Positions 50,514-59,131 of a stretch of 64,000 nucleotides of DNA are shown here, piece after piece. Location: the NCBI RefSeq assembly GCF_012641335.1, contig NZ_JABAID010000001.1:586808-650807 (forward strand), read 5' to 3'. The position numbers and the translations under genes were made by a program. Source of the DNA: Novosphingobium sp. ERN07 (GTDB lineage: Bacteria > Pseudomonadota > Alphaproteobacteria > Sphingomonadales > Sphingomonadaceae). A model generated the notes under the pieces. That model worked only from the letters and a program-made list of their open reading frames with translations. It ran no database searches and was not told the origin of the DNA. Position 1 is the stretch's first letter, and each line of letters begins with the position of its first letter.

Positions 50514-51416
50514 ATGAGTTCCAGCACGATGCGCAAACCTATCCGCAAGGCTGTTTTTCCGGTGGCGGGCCTTGGCACGCGCTTTCTGCCTGCGACCAAG
50601 GCGATCCCCAAGGAAATGCTCCCTGTGATCGATCGCCCGCTGATTCAATATGCGGTGGACGAGGCGCGCGAAGCGGGTATCGAACAGCTCATTTTTGTAA
50701 CCGGACGCGGCAAGACCGCCATTGTCGAACATTTCGATACCGCTTACGAACTCGAACACACCATGAGCGGGCGGGGCAAACAGCTTGACGTTCTGGATGC
50801 CACGCGCATCCAGCCGGGCAACCTCGTTACCGTGCGTCAGCAGGTGCCGATGGGCCTTGGCCATGCCATCTGGTGTGCGCGGGCGGTTGTGGGTGATGAA
50901 CCTTTCGCCATCTTCCTGCCCGATGAAATGATGGTCGGCGAACCCGGCGGCAAGGGCGGCTGCATGAAGCAGATGGTCGATGCCTATAACGAGGTTGGCG
51001 GAAATCTGATCTCGGTGCTCGAAGTGCCGCAGGACGAAGTTTCGAGCTACGGCGTGATTGCACCCGGCGTGAAAATTTCCGATGCGCTGACTGAAGTGGT
51101 CGGCCTTGTCGAAAAGCCGAAAGTCGCCGATGCGCCTTCCAACCTGATCATCTCGGGCCGCTATATCCTGCAGCCCGAAGTGATGCGCACGCTCGAAAAT
51201 CAGGAAAAGGGTGCGGGTGGTGAAATTCAGCTTACCGACGCTATGGCGCGGATGATCGGTGGTCAGCCGTTCCACGCAGTGAAGTTTGCGGGCCGCCGCT
51301 TTGATTGCGGCAGCAAGGCGGGTTTCGTCGAGGCGACGCTTTCACTCGCCCTCGAACGCCCCGACATGGCCGACGAAGTGCGCGCCATCATGCGGCGTCT
51401 GCTGGCTGAAAGTTAG
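50514..51416 (+). CDS. galU: UTP-glucose-1-phosphate uridylyltransferase
   Basis: The ATG at 50514 has AGGCAGGA upstream and gives 300 residues. The nucleotidyl-transfer motif is FPVAGLGTRFLPATKAIPKE, then LPVIDRPLIQYAVDEA, VLEVPQDEVSSYGVI and VGLVEKP. It makes UDP-glucose for exopolysaccharide, lipopolysaccharide and trehalose or glucan synthesis. Sphingomonads are known for heavy exopolysaccharide production, but no further sugar genes lie next to it. Confidence 0.97.
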   Translation: MSSSTMRKPIRKAVFPVAGLGTRFLPATKAIPKEMLPVIDRPLIQYAVDEAREAGIEQLIFVTGRGKTAIVEHFDTAYELEHTMSGRGKQLDVLDATRIQPGNLVTVRQQVPMGLGHAIWCARAVVGDEPFAIFLPDEMMVGEPGGKGGCMKQMVDAYNEVGGNLISVLEVPQDEVSSYGVIAPGVKISDALTEVVGLVEKPKVADAPSNLIISGRYILQPEVMRTLENQEKGAGGEIQLTDAMARMIGGQPFHAVKFAGRRFDCGSKAGFVEATLSLALERPDMADEVRAIMRRLLAES

Positions 51417-51439
51417 GTTCTGACCCTAAGCCAAAACGA

Positions 51440-52114
51440 TCAGGGCGCGCGCAAGTAGGCAAGGCACATGCGGCCGAGTTCGCGCTTGAGCACGTCCCAA
51501 TCGTAATCGTGGGCTGCTTCGCCCGATGAGCCGAGGCTGAGCTGGCGAGCCAGCGTCGCGAACACGATCTTGTAGGCCGAATTGGCCTTCATTTCGTGGT
51601 CGGTGCCGCCAAAGCTGTCGCGATAGCTGAGCATGGCCTGCATTCCGCGATCGGTGGCGCGCAGCGCGTGATCCTTGCCGGGCTTGGAAACCAGCGGATC
51701 GAACGATGCGCGCTCCATCGCCAGTCGCAGCAGCGGCGCGTTCACGCGCAGCACTTCGGCATAGCCCGCAACATAAAGAGGCATGAACTCGTCCAGTGTG
51801 GGCGATTGGGCCAGAACATCGTTGACCATCGCTTCTTCGGACTGGGCCAGATCTTCCAGCGCGCGCGCAATCACCGCGCGCACAAGATTGTCCTTGCTCT
51901 GGAAGCGAAGGTAGATCGAACCGATCGAAACGTTGCCGCGCTGGTTCACGTCCTGCAACGTGAAATCTTCGCTGCCGCGTTCCAGCATCAATTCGCGCGC
52001 AGCAACCAGCATCCGCTCCAGCGAAGCCTTGCTTCGGCCCTGCTGGGGTTTTCTGCTGACCGTTTCAACTGCCAGTGCGGGTTCTTCCGTTGGGCGAGGT
52101 GCGCCTCGAGCCAT
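51440..52114 (-). CDS. TetR-family transcriptional regulator
   Basis: From the ATG at 52114 (a TTG two codons upstream is possible) the product has 224 residues. A helix-turn-helix sits near residues 45-70 (DFTLQDVNQRGNVSIGSIYLRFQSK), preceded by a basic arm, and the rest is the helical ligand-binding domain. It is divergent from a Gfo/Idh-isomerase operon. Two palindromes covering that operon's promoter are a plausible operator, so it likely represses sugar catabolism genes in the absence of an inducer. The ligand is unknown. Confidence 0.9.
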   Translation of the reverse strand: MARGAPRPTEEPALAVETVSRKPQQGRSKASLERMLVAARELMLERGSEDFTLQDVNQRGNVSIGSIYLRFQSKDNLVRAVIARALEDLAQSEEAMVNDVLAQSPTLDEFMPLYVAGYAEVLRVNAPLLRLAMERASFDPLVSKPGKDHALRATDRGMQAMLSYRDSFGGTDHEMKANSAYKIVFATLARQLSLGSSGEAAHDYDWDVLKRELGRMCLAYLRAP

Positions 52115-52144
52115 ATTCAATGCCTGCCAATCTTGAAATGTAAG

Positions 52145-52152
52145 TTCTAGAA
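52145..52152. promoter_or_regulatory. TTCTAGAA palindrome in the tetR promoter
   Basis: It shares TTCTA with the palindrome over the -10 of the divergent operon and lies 31 bases upstream of the tetR start; a possible autoregulatory half. Confidence 0.35.
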
Positions 52153-52222
52153 TGCCGTTGGGGCACTATTTGCATCATCGGACTTCAAACGCGAAGTTAA
52201 AAATGCAAGTCAGGGCATGGGT

Positions 52223-52265
52223 GTGGTTGACGCAACCACAATCTCGATTAGAATTACTGTTCTAA
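52223..52265 (+). promoter_or_regulatory. Promoter with two overlapping palindromes, likely TetR operator
   Basis: TTGACG (52227-52232) and TAGAAT (52249-52254), 16 bases apart, make a good sigma-70-type promoter. The palindrome GTGGTTG-ACG-CAACCAC (52223-52239) covers the -35, and TTAGAA-N6-TTCTAA (52248-52265) covers the -10. Repressor binding at either would block the promoter. Confidence 0.6.
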
Positions 52266-52287
52266 ATGACAGCGCTATCTGGAGAGA

Positions 52288-53406
52288 ATGATGCGGCGTT
52301 TGCGAATGGGCATGATCGGTGGTGGGCCTGAGGCATTCATCGGTCCGGTGCATCGGTTTGCGGCTGAAATGGACCGCGAGATTGAATTGGTGGCAGGCGT
52401 TTTCTCCAGCGATGCAGGGCGCAGCGCGGCGGCGGGGGAAAGCTATCGAATCGATCCGGCGCGGGCCTATCCCTCGCTCGACGCGATGTTCGCGGGCGAA
52501 TCGGCGCGTGAAGATGGCATCGATTTCGTCTCGATCGTCACCCCCAATCACAACCATCTGCCGTCTGCGCGGGCGGCGCTGGTTGCGGGGCTGCCGGTCA
52601 TTACCGACAAGCCGCTGACTGCGACGCTGGCCGAAGCGCAAGAACTGGCAGGCGTGGTCGCCGCGGCTGGCCTGCCATTCGGCGTGACCTATACCTATTC
52701 CGGTTATCCGCTGGCGCGCGAAGCCCGCGCCCGTATCGCAGCCGGAGAAATCGGCACGATCCGCAAGGTCGTGGTCGAATATCCGCAAGGCTGGCTCGCG
52801 GGTGAAGCGGTAGGCAAGCAGGCCGAATGGCGCGTCGATCCGGCCAAGGCTGGGCTTGGCGGTTGCATTGGCGATATTGGCGTCCATGCTTTCCAGCTTG
52901 CCGAATTTGTTACGGGCCTGCGCGTAACCGAAATGCTGGCCGATCTTGGCGCAGTGGTGCCGGGACGCTTGCTCGATGATGATTGCTCTATCCTGCTGCG
53001 CTTCAATAATGGTGCACGCGGCGTGCTGCTGGCCAGCCAGATTGAGGTGGGCGAACTCAATGGCCTGCGTATCCGCGCCTATGGCGACAAGGGCGGGATC
53101 GTGTGGAAGCAGGAAGTGCCCAATACGCTGACCATCCATAGCCTTGATGGGCGGACGCAGATCGTTCACGCGGGCGGCAGCCAGCTTGGACCCGATGCAG
53201 CATCGCGCACGCGCACTCCGGCGGGCCATCCCGAAGGCTATCTTGAAGCCTTTGCCAACCTTTACCGTGATTTTGCTGCGCTTGTGCGCGGTGAAGCAGC
53301 GCCGCTGCTGCCCGGCATTGCCGATGGCGTGCGTGGCATGACCTTTATCGACACCGCCGTTTCGGCCAGCCGCGCCAAGGCAGGCTGGGTCAAGCTGGAA
53401 GGTTGA
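52288..53406 (+). CDS. Gfo/Idh/MocA-family oxidoreductase
   Basis: The ATG at 52288 follows GGAGAG and gives 372 residues. An N-terminal Rossmann fold (LRMGMIGGGPEAFIGPVHRF) and the family segments DFVSIVTPNHNHLPSARAAL and ITDKPLTATLAEAQEL show an NAD(P)-dependent sugar or inositol dehydrogenase. The catalytic EKP-type lysine is in TDKPL, and GGCIGDIGVHAFQL holds the second site. It is followed after ten bases by a xylose-isomerase-like gene, a typical pair in sugar catabolism or sugar-derivative processing. Confidence 0.93.
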   Translation: MMRRLRMGMIGGGPEAFIGPVHRFAAEMDREIELVAGVFSSDAGRSAAAGESYRIDPARAYPSLDAMFAGESAREDGIDFVSIVTPNHNHLPSARAALVAGLPVITDKPLTATLAEAQELAGVVAAAGLPFGVTYTYSGYPLAREARARIAAGEIGTIRKVVVEYPQGWLAGEAVGKQAEWRVDPAKAGLGGCIGDIGVHAFQLAEFVTGLRVTEMLADLGAVVPGRLLDDDCSILLRFNNGARGVLLASQIEVGELNGLRIRAYGDKGGIVWKQEVPNTLTIHSLDGRTQIVHAGGSQLGPDAASRTRTPAGHPEGYLEAFANLYRDFAALVRGEAAPLLPGIADGVRGMTFIDTAVSASRAKAGWVKLEG

Positions 53407-53416
53407 GGAGAGAGAT

Positions 53417-54472
53417 ATGAAAACGATCAAGGGACCGGGCATATTCCTTGCCCAGTTCGCGGGCGACAATGCGCCGTTCAACAGCCTTGAAACCATTGCC
53501 GACTGGGTGGCGGGGCTTGGCTACAAGGGAGTGCAGATTCCCAGTTGGGATGCGCGCCTGTTCGATCTGGAAAAGGCGGCCACCAGCCAGACCTATTGTG
53601 ACGAGATCAAGGGAATGCTGGCCGACAAGGGGCTAAGCATTACCGAACTCTCCACGCACCTTCAGGGCCAGCTCGTGGCCGTGCATCCCGCGTTCGATGC
53701 GCAGTTTGATGGCTTTGCCCCGGCATCCGTCCACGGCAATCCTGCCGCGCGGCAGGAATGGGCGGTGCAGCAGTTGAAGTATGCGGCAAAGGCCAGCGCC
53801 AATCTTGGCCTTGCTGCACACGCCTCGTTCTCCGGCGCCTTTGCATGGCCTTACTTCTACCCGTGGCCCGCACGCCCGGCAGGCCTTGTCGAAGATGCGT
53901 TTGACGAACTCGCCCGCCGTTGGAAGCCGATTCTAGATGTGTTCGATGAAAACGGCGTGGATGTGGCTTACGAAATCCACCCCGGCGAAGATCTGCACGA
54001 TGGCGTGACGTTCGAGATGTTCCTCGAACGGGTCGGCAACCACCCGCGCGCCAACATTCTTTACGATCCCAGCCACTTCGTGCTGCAACAGCTCGATTAT
54101 CTGGCCTTCATCGATATCTATCACGAACGCATCAAATGCTTCCACGTGAAGGATGCCGAATTCCGCCCCAATGGCCGCTCCGGCGTCTATGGCGGTTACC
54201 AGTCATGGGTGGACCGCCCTGGCCGCTTCCGTTCGCTGGGCGATGGTCAGGTCGATTTCCCCGGCATCTTCAGCAAGATGGCGGCGAATGACTATGCTGG
54301 CTGGGCCGTGCTGGAATGGGAATGCGCATTGAAGCATCCCGAAGTCGGCGCAGCAGAAGGCGCGCCCTTCATCGATCGCCACATCATCAAGGTGACCGAA
54401 CACGCCTTTGACGATTTCGCCGCTGGCGGTGCCGACCGGGCGCTCAATGCAAAGCTGATGGGCATCGGTTGA
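53417..54472 (+). CDS. Sugar phosphate isomerase/epimerase (xylose isomerase-like TIM barrel)
   Basis: GGAGAGAGAT precedes the ATG at 53417. The 351-residue product is an AP-endonuclease-2/xylose-isomerase-fold protein: NSLETIADWVAGLGYKGVQIP, metal ligands in AYEIHPGED, NILYDPSHF and IKCFHVKDAEF, and GWAVLEWECAL. Members with Gfo/Idh partners isomerise keto-sugars or 3-keto-glycosides. The operon is ended by the terminator at 54482-54515. Confidence 0.92.
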   Translation: MKTIKGPGIFLAQFAGDNAPFNSLETIADWVAGLGYKGVQIPSWDARLFDLEKAATSQTYCDEIKGMLADKGLSITELSTHLQGQLVAVHPAFDAQFDGFAPASVHGNPAARQEWAVQQLKYAAKASANLGLAAHASFSGAFAWPYFYPWPARPAGLVEDAFDELARRWKPILDVFDENGVDVAYEIHPGEDLHDGVTFEMFLERVGNHPRANILYDPSHFVLQQLDYLAFIDIYHERIKCFHVKDAEFRPNGRSGVYGGYQSWVDRPGRFRSLGDGQVDFPGIFSKMAANDYAGWAVLEWECALKHPEVGAAEGAPFIDRHIIKVTEHAFDDFAAGGADRALNAKLMGIG

Positions 54473-54481
54473 TCAGAAGGC

Positions 54482-54515
54482 GGCTGGGGCGTCTGTGTGG
54501 GCGCCCCGGCCTTTT
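54482..54515 (+). terminator. Rho-independent terminator of the Gfo/Idh operon
   Basis: GGCTGGGGCG (54482-54491) pairs with CGCCCCGGCC (54502-54511, one G-T pair), followed by TTTTGTT. Confidence 0.85.
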
Positions 54516-54521
54516 GTTCGA

Positions 54522-55097
54522 TCAACGCTCTACCACGTCCTTGTCCATCGGGGCCAGCTTTGCCAGCAGGCGGTTTTGCGCGGCAAAGGGCACGTCGTTT
54601 TCGCGCATGGCGCGCTGAAGGTTCTCGACCAGCGCATTAAGATCGGCCCGCGTGGTGCCCAGATCCTTGTGCGCGGTCTTCATGTCGCGCCCGGTATATG
54701 TGCAACCCGCGTCCAGTAGATAGCAGAACTGTTCGAACAGCGTGCGGCGCAGCCGGACCAGATCCTGATTTTTGAAGATTGCTTCAATGCGCGGATCGGT
54801 GGTGTTGAGGTCCACGAAACGGTCGATGATCGTGCGAATTCCCTCCTGCCCGCCAAAAGCCTTTGCCATGCCGGCGCCGGAAAAGGGTGTAGCACCCGCG
54901 TTGGCAGGTGATTGCACATAAGGGTCAACGGGAAGCTCGCCGGTGGCAGGATCGACTTGCCGCTTTTCCACGCCGAACTCCTTCTCCCAGTCCACGCCTG
55001 AGAAATCATCCTGCTGTGCAGCCGTGTCCGGTTCGGGCTGCGGTTGAGGCGTAACGGGTTGTGCGGCCATCAGGGCGAATGCGAGTGCGAGAGTCAT
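54522..55097 (-). CDS. Group 1 truncated haemoglobin with export signal
   Basis: The start is the ATG at 55097, with GGAG eight bases upstream, giving 191 residues. A short hydrophobic start (MTLALAFALMAAQ) is followed by a Pro/Asp/Glu-rich linker and a globin domain from about residue 85: GQEGIRTIIDRFVDLNTTDP, LRRTLFEQFCYLLDAG, with the proximal His in DMKTAHKDLG. Group 1 truncated globins bind O2 or NO. A secreted form with a linker is unusual. It lies ten bases after the DUF3034 gene in the same operon. Confidence 0.88.
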   Translation of the reverse strand: MTLALAFALMAAQPVTPQPQPEPDTAAQQDDFSGVDWEKEFGVEKRQVDPATGELPVDPYVQSPANAGATPFSGAGMAKAFGGQEGIRTIIDRFVDLNTTDPRIEAIFKNQDLVRLRRTLFEQFCYLLDAGCTYTGRDMKTAHKDLGTTRADLNALVENLQRAMRENDVPFAAQNRLLAKLAPMDKDVVER

Positions 55098-55107
55098 GGG
55101 TGGCTCC

Positions 55108-56022
55108 TCAGAATGCGAACTGGAGCGACACGAGCGCGCCGCGCTGGCCATCGAACGTGGCAACCGAACCGACATCGGCATAGGCGGCGGTGACGGTAGC
55201 GTTGCGGGTAAAGGCCCAGGCCACGAACAGGTCGTGTGCATCGTCCTCGCGCGCGATGGCCAGATTGCTTGGCCGGGTGCGGTATTCGCCGCCAACGACA
55301 AGGCGCGGAGTCAGCATATAGGCGACCGAACCTTCGAACTGGAGCGTGCGGTCGGTCTGATTCGGGCCACCAAAGCCCAGAAGGCCGAACTGGTTGGCAT
55401 TGGTCAGCCGCGCGGTGGCGTTCACCAGCACGCTTTTCGACAGGAACAGCTTGGTTGCGCTGGCGGTGAAGTCGGTGCCTTCAGCCGATTTCGCGCCCAC
55501 AGCTTTGACGATGGTGCCATCAAGACTGCGCTTGTGCTGCACGCCCACACTGATCTGCGGTAGCAGTGTCGATCCATATACGGTGTCGCCCACCAGCCGG
55601 ACCTTGGCCGCGAATATGTCCTGGTTGAAGCGATAGCCTTCGCCCAGCCCCAGCGCCGCGCCGACCTTGCGTGTATCGAAGTTCTGCCGGGCATAGGACA
55701 GTTCGAGCCGGTCCTTAATGCCGACGGAAACCCCGTGGCTTTGCCAGCCATAGTCCGCCAGTTCGATCCCGGTGACATGGGCAGAAACGCCCACGCCCCG
55801 GTCGGTCTCCATCCCGGCGATGGTCGCCCAACTGGCAAGGCCGCCGCCGCTTGCGCCTTCGATAGTGCTGATGCCGTTGGTCAGTATCAACTTTCCGCCA
55901 TCAAACAGCGGATCGGCATGAGCTTCTGGCGCCACGCTCAGCCAGATGGACAGACCGGCCAGCACGGTCATCGGCAATCGTGCATGACGGAAAATGTGCG
56001 CTTGATCACAGTGAATCGGCAT
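55108..56022 (-). CDS. DUF3034 family outer-membrane-like beta-barrel protein
   Basis: The 304-residue product (from the ATG at 56022; the ATG at 55971 starts closer to the signal peptide) has a signal peptide ending HADP. A beta-strand-rich body follows (GGKLILTNGISTIEGASGGG, LELSYARQNFDTRKV, GSVAYMLTPRLVVGGEYRTRPSNL) and a C-terminal Phe (SLQFAF), all as in outer-membrane barrels. DUF3034 is of unknown function; co-occurrence with truncated globin and a cupredoxin-type gene suggests a common job. Confidence 0.85.
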   Translation of the reverse strand: MPIHCDQAHIFRHARLPMTVLAGLSIWLSVAPEAHADPLFDGGKLILTNGISTIEGASGGGLASWATIAGMETDRGVGVSAHVTGIELADYGWQSHGVSVGIKDRLELSYARQNFDTRKVGAALGLGEGYRFNQDIFAAKVRLVGDTVYGSTLLPQISVGVQHKRSLDGTIVKAVGAKSAEGTDFTASATKLFLSKSVLVNATARLTNANQFGLLGFGGPNQTDRTLQFEGSVAYMLTPRLVVGGEYRTRPSNLAIAREDDAHDLFVAWAFTRNATVTAAYADVGSVATFDGQRGALVSLQFAF

Positions 56023-56144
56023 CGGTAATCACACCATTTTGAAAGCAGTTTGGCCGGTGTTAACCACGAAGAGTTAGGGATTTCTAAAATCACCAGAACG
56101 GTTGATTCTGATTTTATTAGGAAAATTGGGTCAGATCGACCTTC

Positions 56145-56777
56145 ATGCGATCCCCGAGCCAGCTCCGATTCCAACGCGTCGCCGTCGGGCTTGCCGCCCC
56201 TATCGTGATCTCCGCTGCACCGCCGCCGATTCTCCCGGTACAGATCGTCGATCAGGCCGGAGTTCCGTTGCGGGATGCTGTGATCGAGATCCGCCCTCCC
56301 GCTGGTGACACCCGCCGTCCCGCCTTTCGCTGGCGCAATGCGATGGCGCAGAAAGGCCAAGCGTTCTTGCCAGGCACGCTGATCGTACCCAAAGGGGCCG
56401 TGGTGGCTTTCCCGAATCTCGATACGGTCCGCCATTCGATCTACAGCTTTTCCAAGCCCGGCCCCTTCAAGATCGACCTTTACGGTCAGGATCAGACGCG
56501 CACGCAGCAGTTCAAGGTGGCGGGCACGATCTCGCTCGGCTGCAATATCCACGACAAGATGCAGGGCTATATCCGTGTAACCGACACGCCCTACGCCGTG
56601 CGCAGCGACCTCAACGGGATCGGCGCAGTCGAAGGATTGGGGCGCGGCAGCTACGATGTCGTTGTGTGGCACCCCCTCGTTCGCGGCGCTGGCGGCGAAT
56701 GGCGCGGCAAGCTGGTGATGGAGCCGGGCAAACGCACGCGCATTGCTGTGCCTGTGCGATCAGGCTCTGCACGGTGA
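56145..56777 (+). CDS. Exported cupredoxin-like protein (annotated as methylamine utilisation protein)
   Basis: The 210-residue product has an export helix (about 11-25). It then has a cupredoxin fold with all four type 1 copper ligands in the right order: H97 in VRHSIYS, C133, H136 and M139 in LGCNIHDKMQG. A C-terminal carboxypeptidase-like beta-sandwich follows (AVEGLGRGSYDVVVWHPL). It should bind one copper and act in electron transfer or copper handling in the periplasm. GTGA overlap couples it to the GGDEF-EAL gene. Confidence 0.87.
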   Translation: MRSPSQLRFQRVAVGLAAPIVISAAPPPILPVQIVDQAGVPLRDAVIEIRPPAGDTRRPAFRWRNAMAQKGQAFLPGTLIVPKGAVVAFPNLDTVRHSIYSFSKPGPFKIDLYGQDQTRTQQFKVAGTISLGCNIHDKMQGYIRVTDTPYAVRSDLNGIGAVEGLGRGSYDVVVWHPLVRGAGGEWRGKLVMEPGKRTRIAVPVRSGSAR

Positions 56778-59086
56778 AAACCCTCCGCAAGATCATCGGT
56801 CGCCGCGCGCCGAGTTTGGGGAGCCGGATTGCGCTTCTTTATGTAGTACTGCTTGCGGTGGTCATGTCGGTCACCCTGGTGGTGGCGAGTTCGGGGATCG
56901 GGCTGTTCGCGCGGGACACGGCGGAGCGCGATCTGGCGGCGAATGCGCGGGTGTTTGACAAGATCATCGCATCGCGTGAGGGGCAGATGGCCGATGCAGG
57001 GGAGGTGGTGGCGCGCGACTTTGGCTTTCGCGAAGCATTTGCAACAGGAGACGGTGCAACGCTTGCTTCGGCGTTGCAGAGCCTGCGTGACCGGGCGCGG
57101 GTGAGCGAGGCTGCCATCGTGCAGCTTGACGGTGGCGTGATTGCATCGGGTGCGGGCGGTGCGATAGATGGCGCGGCGATGCTGGGGCGGCTGGAGAGCG
57201 GGCAAACCAGCGGCGTGGTGTCATTGGACGGGACCGAGGCGCTGGCCGCAGCCGTGCCAATCGAGATGCCCGATCTTGCCGGATGGCTGGTGCTGGTCAA
57301 CACGCTTGGGCCGGACGACATGACGCAGCTTTCGCGCCTTTCGGCCGTGCCGGTGGAGGCCAGTGTCATCGACCGGTCGCGCATGGTGCCGCATCTTGCC
57401 GAAGTGCCGCTGGGCGAGATCGTGGAAATTGATGGCCGCGAGGGCGACCGGCTGGTGCGCGTGTCTCCAATCGCCAGCCTGCAGGACGGGCGTGAGCCAA
57501 GGCTGGTACTGGCCCATTCGCTGGGCGCGGCGCTGGCACGGTATACCGGGCTGCGGATCGTGTTGCTGCTGATCAGCGTGGTTGGCGTTCTGGGCGGGGC
57601 GTGGGCGGCAATCCGCCTTTCGCGCGGGATCGCCAAGCCTTTGCAATCATTGGCCGAAGCGGCGCGCGCCTATGGCAAGGGGGCGGTGTCGAAAGTGAAA
57701 GTGGAAGGCGCGATTGAAGTGCGGTCGCTGGCCGACAGCTTCAACACGATGGTCGAGGCGGTGGAAGAGCGTGAACAGCAGATCATGCACGCATCGCTGC
57801 ACGATGCGCTGACCGGCCTGCCCAATCGCCGGTTCTTTATCGAAAAGCTCGACCGCGGGGTGCAGCGCCAGAGCAACCATCACCAGAGCTTCGTTGCCTT
57901 TATCGACGTGGACGATTTCAAGGCGATCAACGATGCGATGGGCCATCCCGTGGGCGATGAATTGCTGCGCAGCGTGGCGCAATCCCTGCAGGATCGCTTT
58001 CCCGATGCGATGGTGGCCCGCTTTGGCGGAGACGAATTCGGACTGCTTCTGACCGGGCTGGAGCCTGGCGCCGATTGTACGTCGCTTGCCCGCACGCTGG
58101 AAACGACGCTGAATCGCGAAATGACCGTAGACGGCCGCAGTATTCTGGTGTCGGCCAGCGTCGGGATTGCCATCGGCCCGCAGGATGCAGACAGTTCCGA
58201 TGGATTGCTCAAATGCGCAGACCTCGCGCTTTATCGCGCCAAAAGCGATGGCAAGGGGGCCTACCACTTCTTCGAACCCGAACTCGATGCCGAGGCCAGC
58301 CGCCGCCGCCGGATGGAAATAGATTTGCGCCGTGCGATCCGCGACGGCGATTTCGAACTCTATTTCCAACCGCTCTTCTCGATCTCGCAGAACCGAGTCA
58401 AAGGATTCGAGGCGTTGATGCGCTGGCCGCACAAGGAGCATGGGATGATCAGCCCAGCGACCTTCATCCCCATTGCCGAGGAATCGGGACTGATCGTGCA
58501 ACTGGGTGAATGGGCCTTGCGCGAGGCGTGCCGTCAGGCGGCGCACTGGCCCGATGACATTGCAGTTGCCGTGAACATCTCGCCGCGCCAACTGGCAGCG
58601 GATGGCCTTGCGGCGTGCGTGGCACAGGCACTGGCACAGTCGGGGCTGGCAGCATCGCGGCTGGAACTGGAAATCACCGAAAGCGTGTTCATTGGCAATG
58701 TCGAGAAGACGCTGAAAATCCTGCATTCGCTGCAATCGCTGGGCGTGCGTGTGGCGCTCGACGATTTTGGCACCGGCTATTCGTCGCTCAGCTATCTGCG
58801 GTCTTTTCCGTTCGACAAGATCAAAATCGACCAGAGCTTCGTGCGCGCGCTGGAAGAGGGCGGCAGTGCCCACGCCATCGTGCGGGCCATCACCACGCTG
58901 GCCGATGCGCTGGGGATGGAAACGCTGGCCGAAGGGGTCGAGACGCAGGAACTGCTCGATGCGCTGCAAAAGGAAGGCTGCGACATGATTCAGGGCTACC
59001 TGATCAGCCGCCCGGTGCCCGGCGCAGATGTGGCGCGATTGCTCGGTTCGTTGCAGCCGGTCGAGCCTCAACTGGCCGTGGGGTGA
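56774..59086 (+). CDS. Membrane-bound GGDEF-EAL protein with periplasmic sensor domain
   Basis: The GTG at 56774 overlaps the stop of the cupredoxin gene, giving 770 residues. A membrane helix (about 17-40) is followed by a periplasmic Cache-like domain of about 210 residues, a second helix (IVLLLISVVGVLGGAWAAIRLS) and a HAMP linker. Then come GGDEF with G418-GDEF intact and EAL with E546-A-L. Both active sites look intact, so the enzyme may make and break cyclic-di-GMP. Its position suggests that it reads the redox or copper state sensed by the partner genes. Confidence 0.92.
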   Translation: MKTLRKIIGRRAPSLGSRIALLYVVLLAVVMSVTLVVASSGIGLFARDTAERDLAANARVFDKIIASREGQMADAGEVVARDFGFREAFATGDGATLASALQSLRDRARVSEAAIVQLDGGVIASGAGGAIDGAAMLGRLESGQTSGVVSLDGTEALAAAVPIEMPDLAGWLVLVNTLGPDDMTQLSRLSAVPVEASVIDRSRMVPHLAEVPLGEIVEIDGREGDRLVRVSPIASLQDGREPRLVLAHSLGAALARYTGLRIVLLLISVVGVLGGAWAAIRLSRGIAKPLQSLAEAARAYGKGAVSKVKVEGAIEVRSLADSFNTMVEAVEEREQQIMHASLHDALTGLPNRRFFIEKLDRGVQRQSNHHQSFVAFIDVDDFKAINDAMGHPVGDELLRSVAQSLQDRFPDAMVARFGGDEFGLLLTGLEPGADCTSLARTLETTLNREMTVDGRSILVSASVGIAIGPQDADSSDGLLKCADLALYRAKSDGKGAYHFFEPELDAEASRRRRMEIDLRRAIRDGDFELYFQPLFSISQNRVKGFEALMRWPHKEHGMISPATFIPIAEESGLIVQLGEWALREACRQAAHWPDDIAVAVNISPRQLAADGLAACVAQALAQSGLAASRLELEITESVFIGNVEKTLKILHSLQSLGVRVALDDFGTGYSSLSYLRSFPFDKIKIDQSFVRALEEGGSAHAIVRAITTLADALGMETLAEGVETQELLDALQKEGCDMIQGYLISRPVPGADVARLLGSLQPVEPQLAVG

Positions 59087-59131
59087 TTGCACTGATCCGG
59101 CCATTCACGGGCCGGACCAGCGCAATGGGGA

